Shown: positions 35,489 through 48,768 of the stretch, in pieces
Layout of the letters: every line of letters starts with the position of its first letter
Numbering within the stretch: the stretch's first letter is position 1
Translations under genes and position numbers: made by a program
The notes under the pieces: generated by a model
What the model was told of the DNA's origin: nothing
The model's database searches: none
The model's input: the letters and a program-made list of their open reading frames with translations, nothing else
Assembly (NCBI RefSeq): GCF_003075525.1
Contig: NZ_QDDR01000002.1
Location: 537,885 to 601,884, forward strand
DNA: 64,000 nt
Direction: 5' to 3'
Source of the DNA: Pararhodobacter aggregans
GTDB lineage: Bacteria; Pseudomonadota; Alphaproteobacteria; Rhodobacterales; Rhodobacteraceae

Positions 35489-36178
35489 TCAGCCTTCTCC
35501 CCCGGCTTCGGCGCGCAGCCCCGCGATGTCGCAGGTCCAGGTGCCGGCCGCGTCCCGGATCAGCCCTTCGTCGCGGAAATCCTGAATCACCCGGTTCACC
35601 TTGGGCCGGGTCGCCCCCAGAACCGCGGCCAGTTCCCCCTGCGAGAGACCCAGCGCCAGCGAGGCATCCTCGGGGATGTCGGCGCCGTGCAATTGTTCCA
35701 GCGTGATGAGCAGGAAGCGGGCGACCCGGGCCCTCAGCTGGTAGAGCGCGATCGATTCGAGCTGCAGCGTCGTCGTGCGCAGGAGGGTCGACAGCCGCGT
35801 CAGCGCCGCCTCGTAGAAGGCCGGATCGCCCCCGGCCAGCGTATCGAAGGCCAGCCGCGTCAGCACCCAGCCGGTGACCGGCCCCACCGCCGTGGCATCG
35901 GCCGAGCGCGGCTGGCGGTCGAAGAGCGCGATCTCGCCCAGCATCTCGCCCGCCTCGGCATGGCGCAGCACCAGTTCGCGCCCGCCCTGCGTCACCAGCG
36001 AGATGCGGATGCGTCCCATCTCGATCGCCACCAGCCAGTCGCCCGGATCGTCGCGCTGGAACAGCACCTCGCCGGGGGCCCAGCTGCGGGGCCGGGCCGC
36101 TGCGGCCACCGCATCCAGCGCCGTCGGTGAAAGCGGCGCAAACATCTCGAAGGATTTCCAGAATCCGCGGCTCGGCAT
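35489..36178 (-). CDS. CRP/FNR-family transcriptional regulator
   Basis: 229 residues from the ATG at 36178 (MPSRGFWKSFEMFAPLS). The cyclic-nucleotide-binding beta-barrel (about residues 10-120) contains GEIALFDRQPRSADATAV, close to the phosphate-binding-cassette pattern, so cAMP-type binding is possible. There is no FNR-like Cys cluster. The long dimer helix (about 125-150) leads to an HTH (LSQGELAAVLGATRPKVNRVIQ segment, about 180-202). Next to a FecR-domain gene 73 bases upstream on the same strand. Its last codons touch dispersed repeat copy A. Confidence 0.9.
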   Translation of the reverse strand: MPSRGFWKSFEMFAPLSPTALDAVAAAARPRSWAPGEVLFQRDDPGDWLVAIEMGRIRISLVTQGGRELVLRHAEAGEMLGEIALFDRQPRSADATAVGPVTGWVLTRLAFDTLAGGDPAFYEAALTRLSTLLRTTTLQLESIALYQLRARVARFLLITLEQLHGADIPEDASLALGLSQGELAAVLGATRPKVNRVIQDFRDEGLIRDAAGTWTCDIAGLRAEAGGEG

Positions 36179-36251
36179 GCTGTTCCTTTCCCGTGACGCG
36201 GCGATGGTGCCGCGCCGCGGGCGGGGCGTAAAGCCCCGTCGTGGCGGCGCC

Positions 36252-36860
36252 TCAGCTGCGCGTGAGGCCCAGCGAGGCAAAGGCCTCGTCGATCCGCGCC
36301 GCGCCCCAGGGCGAGGGTTCGCCGGGCGCCGCGCCCTCGTGCAGCGTGCAGCCGTCGCCCGCGATCAGCACCCGCGTCTCGCCCGCGTTCGAGACCGCGA
36401 CCTCGCCGCGCTCGACGAAGACCGCGTAATCCCCGCGCGAGGGGCCGACGAAGAAGCGGGTGCCGCGCACGCCGATCTCGCCGAAGGCGGTGACGAAGCG
36501 CAGGTCCAGGGGCGGCAGCGTCTCGGGGCGGTCGAAGACCATGGCGCCGCCGACATTGATCGTGCCGCCGATCTCGCCCAGGTAGCTGGCGAGTTCGATG
36601 GAGGAGCCGAGGCCGAGGTTGATCCGCGTCTCGCGGTCCAGAAGCAGCAGCGCCAGCCCGTCCTCACCGGTGGCGGCCTGGTCGCCCTCCATCAGCGCGA
36701 GGCCGGGTTCGAGCGGCAGCAACGCGCCGCCCCGGGTGACGCTGCCCGCGCCGGAGGCTTCGAGCACCTCGCCCAGCCGGGCGTCGGCGCGGGCGCTGCG
36801 GGCCGCGAGGGGCAGGGCAGCGGCGGTGATGAGCAGGTGGCGGCGGGAAAGCTGGGTCAT
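36252..36860 (-). CDS. Exported FecR-domain protein
   Basis: 202 residues from the ATG at 36860 (MTQLSRRHLLITAAALPLAA). The N-terminus is a Tat-like signal (SRRHLL, then a hydrophobic stretch ending ARSARA). The mature part has the FecR beta-domain pattern: GDQAATGEDGLALLLLDRETRINLGLGSSIEL, then FVTAFGEIGVRGTRFFVG and VFVERGEVAVSNAGE. It lacks the N-terminal anti-sigma part of true FecR, so it is a stand-alone periplasmic FecR domain. It precedes the CRP-like gene and both may be one unit. Confidence 0.88.
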   Translation of the reverse strand: MTQLSRRHLLITAAALPLAARSARADARLGEVLEASGAGSVTRGGALLPLEPGLALMEGDQAATGEDGLALLLLDRETRINLGLGSSIELASYLGEIGGTINVGGAMVFDRPETLPPLDLRFVTAFGEIGVRGTRFFVGPSRGDYAVFVERGEVAVSNAGETRVLIAGDGCTLHEGAAPGEPSPWGAARIDEAFASLGLTRS

Positions 36861-36993
36861 GGGATCGCTTTCTGGAAAGGGCGTTTGAAACCGGGGAGGA
36901 CTGTGAAACCGGGGAAGACTGGCAAATCGGACATCGGGCAAAGGCCGCAGGGTGGCACGAAGCCGCGCCGCTGTCTGTTCCCGGCGGAACAGG

Positions 36994-38241
36994 TCAGCGG
37001 GGCAGGATCAGGAGGGCACGGAAATCGTTCACATTGGTCAGGGTGGGGCCGGTCACCACCTGGGCGCTGCATCTGGCGAAATACCCATGGGAATCGTTGC
37101 GGGCGAGGGCGGCTTCGGCCGCCTCCCGGTCAGGGATGGTGTCGGGGCCGATCAGAGCGCCCGCCACCTCGGCCGCGCCATCGACGCCGTCGGTGTCGCA
37201 GGCGAGCGCATGGATGCCGGGCGCGCCGTTCAGCGCCAGCGCGAGCGCCAGGCAGAATTCGGCGTTCGGCCCGCCGATGCCGTCGCCCCGCCGCGTCACC
37301 GTCAGTTCGCCGCCCGAGAGCAGCACCAGCGGCCGGTCGCCCGGTTTCAGGGCCTTCTGGCGGGTCAGGGCGGTCTGCGCCATCCCGGCTGCGACCTCCC
37401 GCGCCTCGCCCTCCAGCGCGTCGCCGAGGATCTCGGGGTCGCAGCCCTCGGCCCGGGCCAGATCGGCGGCGGCGGCGAGGGATTGCGAGGGGGCGGCATA
37501 GATCACCGTCTCGGCCCGCGAGAGGCGCGGATCACCCGGGGGGATGACGCCGGTGGGCCGGGTCAGCGCCTCGGTGACCGAGGGTGGGACCGGGACCTGC
37601 CAGCGCGACAGGACGGCGCGGGCGTCCTCGGCGCTCGAGGGGTCGCCGACCGTCGGGCCCGATCCGATGAAGGCCGGATCGTCGCCCGGCACGTCGGAAA
37701 TCAGCAGGGTCAGCATCCGGGCAGGCCAGGCGGCGGCGGCCAGCTGCCCGCCCTTCACCCGGCTGAGGTGTTTGCGCAGGGTGTTCATCCGGTCGATGGG
37801 CGCCCCGGAATCCAGAAGCGCCGCGCTCACCGCCTGTTTCTCGGCCAGCGTCACCCCGGCGCAGGGCGCCACAAGCAGGGCCGAGGCCCCGCCCGAGATT
37901 AGCGCCAGGACGAAATCGTCTTCGCCCAGACCCTGAAGCAGCGCCAGCATCCGCGCGGTGGCCCGGGCGCCGGCCTCGTCGGGGACCGGATGCGCGGCTT
38001 CGACGATCTCGATCCCCCGGCAGGGCCGGGCATAGCCGTAGCGGGTGATGACCAGCCCCTCGCAGGGGCCCCAGACGGCCTCGACGGCTTCGGCCATGCG
38101 GGCGCTGGCCTTGCCCGCGCCGACCACCACGACCCGGCCTGCGGGTTTCGGCGGCAACGCCGCGGCGAGCGAACGCATCGGGTCGGCGACCGCGACGGCA
38201 CGGTCGAAGAGCGCGCGGAGCAGGGGGGCGGGGTCAAGCAT
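36994..38241 (-). CDS. Glycerate 2-kinase (DUF4147/MOFRL type)
   Basis: 415 residues, normal for the class II glycerate 2-kinase family. It phosphorylates D-glycerate to 2-phosphoglycerate, linking glyoxylate, serine or tartrate metabolism to glycolysis. The N-terminal DUF4147 domain shows VVVVGAGKASARMAEAVE (about residues 35-52), EAAHPVPDEAGA and LALISGGASALL (about 112-123), plus NTLRKHLSRVKGGQLA. The C-terminal MOFRL domain (about 305-410) has VLLSGGELTVT and ALACDTDGVDGAAEVAGA. The gene is alone; the next 600 bases upstream hold no clear gene. Confidence 0.94.
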   Translation of the reverse strand: MLDPAPLLRALFDRAVAVADPMRSLAAALPPKPAGRVVVVGAGKASARMAEAVEAVWGPCEGLVITRYGYARPCRGIEIVEAAHPVPDEAGARATARMLALLQGLGEDDFVLALISGGASALLVAPCAGVTLAEKQAVSAALLDSGAPIDRMNTLRKHLSRVKGGQLAAAAWPARMLTLLISDVPGDDPAFIGSGPTVGDPSSAEDARAVLSRWQVPVPPSVTEALTRPTGVIPPGDPRLSRAETVIYAAPSQSLAAAADLARAEGCDPEILGDALEGEAREVAAGMAQTALTRQKALKPGDRPLVLLSGGELTVTRRGDGIGGPNAEFCLALALALNGAPGIHALACDTDGVDGAAEVAGALIGPDTIPDREAAEAALARNDSHGYFARCSAQVVTGPTLTNVNDFRALLILPR

Positions 38242-38852
38242 CGGGCCTCCTTCGTCGGGGGATGATGCACCGGGCAGGCCTTCGGGGGAAGGGGGCGCCG
38301 GGGCCGGCTCGCGGGGCGGCGCGGGAACCTGCCGGCGGAGGGGCGGTTGGCTTTCCGAAACGAGCGGCCAAACCGCCGTCAGACAAGACCGCCGGGCTTA
38401 GCCGGATGGAACCCCCCGGGCGTCTGTGCCCGTATGGGCTTGCGTCTAAGAACCTGCTCAGGCGCCACGGCGGGCGGGTGTTCGACGAACCGCTGGCGAC
38501 CCGGGCCGAGAGCGATGCGTTCCTCGAGAAGGCCAGGTTCAGAACCTAGCCCCAGCCCCCTGTCGGGGGCGAGCGGATCGGGGCCCATGACGATCTACGG
38601 GTCTGGCGGGGATCCGGATGACGGCAGGCGCGATCCTGTGGCTGGCGGCGCCGGTGTCGCTGGTCAACGGACAGATCGGCGGGTCGGCGTCGTCAAGGCG
38701 GTCTGGATCGACCGGCCAGAGTTGACATCCGCCTGCGTCGGCGGGGCGTAGAAAGTGCCGTCAGGATTCGTGTCCTTCACTCAAAGTGCGCTGAGGGCCG
38801 GGATGAGGGGCTTGTGAGGGGGGAGGGATTTCATCCTACCAAGACCCCACCC
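38242..38852. other. Intergenic region without a supported gene
   Basis: Just over 600 bases. One plus-strand frame ends in protein-like sequence (LASKNLLRRHGGRVFDEPLA, then a stop at about 38549), but I see no start or upstream part that fits. It may be a decayed gene tail. Nothing else stands out. Confidence 0.4.
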
Positions 38853-38880
38853 GTAGGGTGCGTGCTCGCACGCACCATCC
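38853..38880 (-). terminator. Hairpin after the TPP-enzyme gene
   Basis: GTAGGGTGCGTG-CTCG-CACGCACCATCC, an 8-bp perfect core extended by imperfect pairing, six bases beyond the minus-strand stop at 38887. Similar ends to the hairpin at 10143-10170. Confidence 0.6.
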
Positions 38881-38886
38881 TTCCCC

Positions 38887-40512
38887 TCAGATCCGCATCC
38901 GCGGCACATCCTCGGGGTCGAGCTTCAACTCGATCAGCAAAGGCCGCGTCCGCCCCGGGATCGCCGCCAGCGCCTGGTCCAGCGTTTCCTCCGACTCCAC
39001 GGTGATCCCCTCACCCCCCAAGGCCGTCGCCACCTCGGCGAAAGACGGCCAGTCGAACTCGGTCAGCCCCGGGTCCATCGCCCGGTCGATGAACTGGATA
39101 TGTTCCGCCCCATAGGCGCTGTCATTGGCCACGATCACGATCAGGTCGAGCCCCAGCCGCACCGCCGTGTTGAACTCGTTGACGCCGCCCATCATGAAGC
39201 CGCCGTCGCCGGTGAACAGGACGACCGGCCGCGTCCGGTCGGCCAGCGCCGCGCCGATCGCCTCCTGCAGCCCCAGCCCGATGGAGCCGAAATTGGCGGT
39301 GACGATGAAGCTGAGGGGATCGGGCGCGGAGATCCGGCACCAGACCTCGGTCATGAAGCGCCCGCCGTCGGTGGTGAGGATCCGCTCCTTCGGCAGGGCC
39401 TCTTCCAGCTTGCGCAGGGCCTGCACGTAATTGACCGTCCCGGGCTTGGCGCCCGTCCGGCCCGGCGGATGCAGGGTCAGCGCGTCCATGTCCAGCTCAC
39501 GGGTGAAGCCGGACGCCGGAATCTCGGCCTCGTCCAGCCAATGCACGATATTGTCGGCGGTGAGACCGGCATCGGCGATCAGCGCCACATCGGGGTGGAA
39601 ATTCTTCGCCGCCTCAAGCGGGCTTTCGTTCACCTGCACCACCCGCTTGCCCTTCATCAGCTTGCCCTTGTCGGTGGTGAAATGATGCAGCGAGGCGCCG
39701 AAACAGACGATGCAGTCGGACTTGGCGATGGCCTCGTAGGTGGCCGGGGTCGAGAGCGTGCCGACGATGTCGAGGTTATAGGGATGGCCGTTGAACAGCC
39801 CCTTGGCCTTGAGCGTCGTGGCCAGCGGCGCCTCCAGCCGGTCGGCCAGCCGGATCAGCCGGTCACGCGCGCCTGCCGCGCCGCCGCCCGCCAGGATGAT
39901 CGGCCGCCGGGCCGAGGCGATCATGCCGATCGCCGCGTCCAGATCGTCGCCCTCGGGCACCATGGCGGGGGCGGCAAAGGCCGGGAAGATGGTCTTTCTG
40001 TGCGTGACTTCCTGCCACATGAAATCGGCGGGCATGTTCAGCACGATCGGCCGCTTCTCGACCCGCGCGCGATAGATGGCATGGGCCACGTCATGCGCCG
40101 CCGTCTCGGGCGCGCGGAGCTGCTCGAACCCCGCGCCGGTGACCTTCACCACCTCGCGCTGGTCGATGTTTTGCAGGTTCTGCGGCGCCATGACCGAGGT
40201 GTCGCCGGCCAGCAGCACCATCGGGATATGGCCGCGCGCGCCTTCGGTCAGCGCGGTCACGCAATTGGTCAGCGCCGGGCCATGCGTCACCGTCGCCACC
40301 CCGACCTTGCCCGAGACATGGCTCCAGGCCAGCGCCATCAGCACGGCGCTGCCCTCATAGGCCACCGGCACGAAGGTGCCGCCGCCCTCGCGCACGTAAT
40401 GATCGACCATGAAGAGATTGGCATCCCCCATCAGGCCGAACATCGTGTCGATCTCGTGGTCCAGCACCGCGCGGGCGATGGATTGATAGCCATAGGTGGC
40501 GGTGTCGGCCAT
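38887..40512 (-). CDS. Thiamine-diphosphate enzyme of the acetolactate-synthase superfamily
   Basis: 541 residues with the three-domain layout. The N-terminal Pyr domain has YEGSAVLMALAWS with the Glu that activates TPP (about residue 53) and VTHGPALTNCVTAL. The central domain spans about 190-320 (RRPIILAGGGAAGARDRL). The C-terminal PP domain contains LFTGDGGFMMGGVNEFNTAV with GDG and the metal-binding region VANDSAYG (about 435-475). It could be an acetolactate synthase, a benzoylformate-type decarboxylase or a related carboligase; without a small subunit gene nearby, a catabolic role is more likely. Stands alone. Confidence 0.88.
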   Translation of the reverse strand: MADTATYGYQSIARAVLDHEIDTMFGLMGDANLFMVDHYVREGGGTFVPVAYEGSAVLMALAWSHVSGKVGVATVTHGPALTNCVTALTEGARGHIPMVLLAGDTSVMAPQNLQNIDQREVVKVTGAGFEQLRAPETAAHDVAHAIYRARVEKRPIVLNMPADFMWQEVTHRKTIFPAFAAPAMVPEGDDLDAAIGMIASARRPIILAGGGAAGARDRLIRLADRLEAPLATTLKAKGLFNGHPYNLDIVGTLSTPATYEAIAKSDCIVCFGASLHHFTTDKGKLMKGKRVVQVNESPLEAAKNFHPDVALIADAGLTADNIVHWLDEAEIPASGFTRELDMDALTLHPPGRTGAKPGTVNYVQALRKLEEALPKERILTTDGGRFMTEVWCRISAPDPLSFIVTANFGSIGLGLQEAIGAALADRTRPVVLFTGDGGFMMGGVNEFNTAVRLGLDLIVIVANDSAYGAEHIQFIDRAMDPGLTEFDWPSFAEVATALGGEGITVESEETLDQALAAIPGRTRPLLIELKLDPEDVPRMRI

Positions 40513-40581
40513 GGGGTCCCCTCTGTCGCAAGTGCAACGAGTCTGGCGCAGCGGCGGCCAAAGGGCAACCCCGGCGCGGCG

Positions 40582-40965
40582 TCAAGGCGCGGGGGGCAGC
40601 GGCCGTTTCACGCCCGAGGATTCGATGGCGACGAAGGTGAAATCGGCCTCGGTCACCTGAATCGGCGCGGACAGGGCAGGGCGCTGGACCCAGGCCTCGA
40701 CATGGATCGTCATCGAGGTGGTGCCGGTCCTCAGGATCGAGGTGTAGACGGTGAACAGATCCCCCACCAGCACCGGCGCATGAAACCGCATGGCGTTGAT
40801 CGCCACCGTCGCCGTCCGCCCACCCGAGCGGCGATGCGCGGCGACCCCGCCCGCGATATCCATCTGGCTCAGCACCCAGCCGCCGAAAATATCGCCATTG
40901 GCGTTGGTATCGGCGGGCATCGGCACGGTCTGAAGGGTCAGTTCGCCCTGCGGCTTGTCGGTCAT
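40582..40965 (-). CDS. Acyl-CoA thioesterase, YciA-type hotdog fold
   Basis: 127 residues from the ATG at 40965 (MTDKPQGELTLQTVPMPADT). Hydrolyses acyl-CoA esters. The hotdog signature PADTNANGDIFGGWVLSQMD contains the conserved Asn and Asp of the YciA family (Asn-x-x-GDIFGGW). FHAPVLVGDLFTVYTSI and EADFTFVAI follow in the expected places. Length is normal. It is upstream of the TPP-enzyme gene on the same strand, with 69 bases between them; a shared transcript is possible. Confidence 0.93.
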   Translation of the reverse strand: MTDKPQGELTLQTVPMPADTNANGDIFGGWVLSQMDIAGGVAAHRRSGGRTATVAINAMRFHAPVLVGDLFTVYTSILRTGTTSMTIHVEAWVQRPALSAPIQVTEADFTFVAIESSGVKRPLPPAP

Positions 40966-41221
40966 GTCTGTTTCCTGCGTCGTCCGGCGGGCAAGGTGAC
41001 CGAAGCCGCGGGCGAGGGCAAGCGGGGGCGAGAGCCAAGCCCCGCTCAGGGCCCGGGTTGCGACCGTGCCGCAGATCCACGCCGTCTGGCACCGGCCCTG
41101 CGCGTGCATCGGGCGGCAGGGAGAGGTTCCCCGGGGATCCGGCCGGGGCGCGGGGATGAGCGGCCTGTCATCGACCGAGGGGCCGCGCTAAGCTGCCGAC
41201 ACATCTAGGACAAGTCGACAG

Positions 41222-41845
41222 ATGCAGAACGTGCCGCACCTCATTGAACGGTCGAGGAAGACCCAGCACGGGTTCAAGGACCTGTCCGAGGCGGCCGATG
41301 AAACCTACGCCAGCGCCCCCCCGTCCGAGGCCAGGGAGATTGCCGCCGCGCTGCTCGCGTCGGACGTGGCCCAGGCGCGGTGCGTCGGCACCTTCCTCCT
41401 TGGCAGGCTGGCAGCGCAGGACGCGGACGCGCTGAGGATGCTGAAGGAAACCGTCAGCGCGGACAGCGACTGGCGTGTGCAGGAGATCCTGGCCAAGGCC
41501 TTTGACCGGTATTGCGCGGACAGGGGCTATGAAGCCGCCCTGCCGGTCATCAGGGAATGGTTGTCCGACCCTTCCGCCAATGTCCGCCGCGCGGTCACCG
41601 AGGGGCTCCGGATCTGGACCGGGCGCCCCTATTTTCGCGATCATCCCGAGGTTGCGATCGCGTTGCTGGCGCAGTTCCGGAATGACGACAGCGAGTATCT
41701 GCGGAAATCGGCCGGAAATGCCTTGCGCGACATCAGCAAGAAGCACCCCGAACCGGTCAGGCGCGCGGTCGAGACCTGGGATCTAAGTGAGCGCGGCACC
41801 AGACAAACCGTCAAACTGGCGATGCGGCTGATCGACAAGGGCTGA
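41222..41845 (+). CDS. HEAT-repeat DNA-alkylation-repair-like protein
   Basis: 207 residues, nearly all alpha-helical. Pairs of helices look like HEAT repeats. The segments DWRVQEILAKAFDRYC, NVRRAVTEGLRIWTGRPYF and YLRKSAGNALRDISKKHPE match the pattern of the AlkD-like DNA-alkylation-repair family. True AlkD excises alkylated bases; members this short may only bind DNA. ATG at 41222 is chosen; the plus-strand gene is alone between the thioesterase region and tRNA-Ser. Enzymatic activity is not shown by the sequence. Confidence 0.8.
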   Translation: MQNVPHLIERSRKTQHGFKDLSEAADETYASAPPSEAREIAAALLASDVAQARCVGTFLLGRLAAQDADALRMLKETVSADSDWRVQEILAKAFDRYCADRGYEAALPVIREWLSDPSANVRRAVTEGLRIWTGRPYFRDHPEVAIALLAQFRNDDSEYLRKSAGNALRDISKKHPEPVRRAVETWDLSERGTRQTVKLAMRLIDKG

Positions 41846-41966
41846 TTACCGTCCCGCCACGCGACGACAACGCAGGTCCGACGGCCTTGGCAAGCGGCGC
41901 CTGACGCTGTGTCGGCGGTGAGGGGGGCCGTTCATAGCCAACGAAGGTCCGGGTGTCGTTCGGAAG

Positions 41967-42056
41967 TGGCGGATGGGGTGGGATTCGAACCCACGGTGGA
42001 GTCACCCCCACGCTGGTTTTCAAGACCAGAGCCTTAAACCACTCGGCCACCCATCC
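41967..42056 (-). tRNA. tRNA-Ser (anticodon UGA)
   Basis: 90 bases with encoded GCCA end and the long variable arm of serine tRNAs. Acceptor GGATGGG pairs with CCCATCC, the anticodon loop CTTGAAA reads UGA (codon UCA), and the T-arm is GTGGGTTCGAATCCCAC. Confidence 0.97.
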
Positions 42057-42097
42057 GTTGAGGGCGTTCTATCCCCGCGCCCGGGCGCCTGCAAGCG

Positions 42098-44107
42098 TCA
42101 GCCGGTGGCGATGCGGGGGCGACCGGAGGCGGTGACGCGCAGGCGGATCTCGACCAGCATCGGCTGGCCCTCGACCTCGGCGCCCAGATCCTCGCGCCCG
42201 GCGGTGAGCCGCGGCTCGGTCACGCCCGCGGCCTTGGCCCGGGCGCGGGCCTGCCGGGTCAGATCGGCCTCCAGCGCCGCAACCGCCGCCTCGGCCTCGG
42301 CAAAGCGGGCGGGGCCGGTGGCGAGATGGGCGAGGTAGAGGCCGGGCGCGGGGGCCGTGACCTGACCCTCGGCATGCATCGAGACCTGGCCCACCACCGC
42401 ACCCACCGCATTGGCCACGCCCGCATGGTCGGGCACCACCATCTGTGTCCCGAGCCGCGCGCCGACCGCGGGGTAATAGCAGCCGGCCGAGGCGCCAAGG
42501 CCGATCACCGGCACGCCGAGCCGCGCCTCGATCCGCACCAGCCCCGGGGCGCGGTCCAGCGCGGCGGCGGTCAGGGACAGGCGGGCCAGCGCCTCGGGCG
42601 GGGCGCCGAAGTCGCGGCCGTCCTCGGCATAGGCCGCCTCCATCAGGCAATCGACGGTCTGCCGGGTCAGCTGATCGACGATCCGCTGCGCCATGGTGGC
42701 GGCGTCGGGCGCCAGACGCTCGCCATTGCCGCCACGGCGGCGGGCCAGCAGGATCAGCGCCTTTTCCGCCGCCGATGCATCCCAGCCCGATTGCCGGCCC
42801 AGCACATGCGCCGCGTCAGACGGCGTGGGCCCGGTCAGCATCGCCAGCCCGCCCTGCACCAGCCGCATCAGCGCCGGCCCCTCGACCCGGTTGCGCAGCA
42901 GCTCGGACAGGCGCTTCGGTCCGCTCAGCAGGCGTTCGGCCACGGCGGCGTCGCGGGGCGGCAGGCCGGGGGGCAGCGCGGCGTAGAGGGGCAGGGCCAG
43001 CCGCCAGCCTTCTTCGGGCGCGGGGTCGCGGCCCAGGGCCTCGTCCAGCATGCGGTGGACCAGCCCGGGGTGCTGGATCGCCGCCAGCGACAGCGGGATC
43101 ACCCGCCGGGGGCCGAGGATCAGGCCGCCCTCCAGCCCCTCCTGCACCCGGACCTCGCTGTCGCCGCCCAGGCCCGTCGTGCGCATCGCCACCGCCTCGA
43201 CCATGGTGCGCCAGCCGCCGACGCGCGCGCCCTCGGGGTCGATGGCGGGGCGGCCGTCGCGCAACAGGCAGACATCGGTCGTGGTGCCGCCGATGTCCGA
43301 GACCAGCGCGTCACTGAGCCCGGTGAGCCATGCCGCCCCGGCGATCGAGGCCGCGGGGCCGCTGAGAATCGTCTCGATCGGGCGCTCGCGCACCAGGGCC
43401 GCGCTGACCAGCGCCCCGTCGCCCCGGACCACCATCAGGGGGGCCTTGATCCCGCGCGCCGCGACATGGGTCTCGCAGGCGGTGACCAGCCGGTCGATCA
43501 TGCCGACGAGGCGGGCGTTCAGAAGCGCGGTCAGCGCCCGTTTCGGCCCGTTCAGCCCGGCGCTGAGTTCATGCGAGCAGGTCACCGGCAGGCCGGTCCG
43601 GGCGCGGATCAGGGCGCGGGCGGCGTTCTCGTGCGCCGGGTTGCGGGTGGCGAACTGACCGGCCACGGCCAGCGCGCTGATCCCGGGCGGCAGCGCCGCC
43701 AGCGCGCTTTCCAGCGCTTCGATATCCAGCGGCGCGGCCTCGGTCCCGGCGTGGGTATGGCCGCCGGACAGCGCGATCAGGGGATCGTCGCCCAGGGCCT
43801 CGGCCAGACCGGCGCGGGCGATATCGGCCGGTGCGAAGCCGATCACCACCAGCGCGGCGCGGGTGCCCTGACCCTCGACCAGCGCGTTGGTGGCAAGCGT
43901 GGTGGACAGCGAGACGAGGCCGATCTCGCCCGGCGTGATCCCCGGCGCATCTGCCAGAACCGCGTCGATGGCGCCGCCGATCCCCAGGGACAGATCCGGG
44001 CGCGAGGTCAGGGCCTTGGCGCTGGCCAGCACCCGCCCCGCGGCATCGTCCAGCAGCACCGCATCGGTATAGGTCCCGCCCGTATCGACGCCCAGGAAAA
44101 CCGCCAT
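42098..44107 (-). CDS. Hydantoinase A/5-oxoprolinase-family protein (HyuA-like)
   Basis: 669 residues. ASKHA-type fold. The N-terminus MAVFLGVDTGGTYTDAVLLD is the phosphate-1 loop; SLSTTLATNALVEGQG follows at about residue 67. The HyuA main domain contains MVVRGDGALVSA, ILSGPAASIAGAAWL and LVSDIGGTTTDVCLL (about 265-279). The C-terminal part has VIGLGASAGCYYPAVG. Such proteins use ATP to hydrolyse hydantoins, 5-oxoproline or related cyclic amides, usually with a HyuB partner, but no hyuB is present in the window. Slightly shorter than typical hyuA. Substrate unknown. Confidence 0.9.
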   Translation of the reverse strand: MAVFLGVDTGGTYTDAVLLDDAAGRVLASAKALTSRPDLSLGIGGAIDAVLADAPGITPGEIGLVSLSTTLATNALVEGQGTRAALVVIGFAPADIARAGLAEALGDDPLIALSGGHTHAGTEAAPLDIEALESALAALPPGISALAVAGQFATRNPAHENAARALIRARTGLPVTCSHELSAGLNGPKRALTALLNARLVGMIDRLVTACETHVAARGIKAPLMVVRGDGALVSAALVRERPIETILSGPAASIAGAAWLTGLSDALVSDIGGTTTDVCLLRDGRPAIDPEGARVGGWRTMVEAVAMRTTGLGGDSEVRVQEGLEGGLILGPRRVIPLSLAAIQHPGLVHRMLDEALGRDPAPEEGWRLALPLYAALPPGLPPRDAAVAERLLSGPKRLSELLRNRVEGPALMRLVQGGLAMLTGPTPSDAAHVLGRQSGWDASAAEKALILLARRRGGNGERLAPDAATMAQRIVDQLTRQTVDCLMEAAYAEDGRDFGAPPEALARLSLTAAALDRAPGLVRIEARLGVPVIGLGASAGCYYPAVGARLGTQMVVPDHAGVANAVGAVVGQVSMHAEGQVTAPAPGLYLAHLATGPARFAEAEAAVAALEADLTRQARARAKAAGVTEPRLTAGREDLGAEVEGQPMLVEIRLRVTASGRPRIATG

Positions 44108-44215
44108 CTCCGCCTCCGATTTGACTGAACCTTGCTAGGGGGGCGGCGGGCGAAAGGGAAGGGGGCTCGACAGCGCCCGGGCTCTCGGGCGATGCTGGCG
44201 GGCGGAGGAGCCGCC

Positions 44216-44578
44216 ATGCATATCGCCGCCTTCGTCATCCCGGTCCCCGAAGCGCGGCGCGCTGCCTATCTGGCCTGGGCGCGTGACAGCGCGGCGCTGC
44301 TGCGGCGCCTCGGCTGTCTGGAAGTGGTCGAGGCCTGGGAGGATCACATCCCCGACGGCAGCCGCACCGATTTCCGCAAGGCGGTGGCGGCCGAGCCGGG
44401 CGAGAGGATCGTGCTGATGTGGCAGATCTGGCCCTCGCGCGCGATGATGGAGGCCGCCGAGGCCGCGATCGCCGAGGATCCGCGCGGCAGCGATCCCGCC
44501 GAGGTGCCCTTCGACCAGCGGCGGCTGATCCTCGGCACCTTTGCGCCGATCCTGACCATGGGCCGCGACGGCGACTGA
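44216..44578 (+). CDS. DUF1428-family protein (YbaA-like)
   Basis: 120 residues from the ATG at 44216, after a GGAGGAGCCGCC ribosome site that fixes the start. Dimeric alpha-beta-barrel type fold. Family pattern: FVIPVPEARRAAYLAWARD at the N-terminus, LEVVEAWEDHIPDG with the conserved Glu and Asp, and VLMWQIWPSRAMMEAAEAA. Biochemical role not known for the family. Convergent with the sensor-kinase gene, only 8 bases between the stops. Confidence 0.9.
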   Translation: MHIAAFVIPVPEARRAAYLAWARDSAALLRRLGCLEVVEAWEDHIPDGSRTDFRKAVAAEPGERIVLMWQIWPSRAMMEAAEAAIAEDPRGSDPAEVPFDQRRLILGTFAPILTMGRDGD

Positions 44579-44586
44579 GGCGCGTT

Positions 44587-48618
<4,032 letters not shown>

Positions 48619-48768
48619 CAACCGCGATCCGCACATTTACACCTATGGCGAGCATAGCAGGGACTCAGCGCGCTTACAGCTTGAAAATCCGTAAAGGAGT
48701 GTTTCCATTGTTTCTTTATGTGGCGCGCTCCCGCGTGGTTCGGCGCCGGATCAGCCCGGGACCCCTTC

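Noticed and set aside
39100..41208. Plus-strand frame of about 700 codons across the TPP enzyme and thioesterase
   Set aside because: Antisense to two well-supported genes and their intergenic gap; no domain seen.
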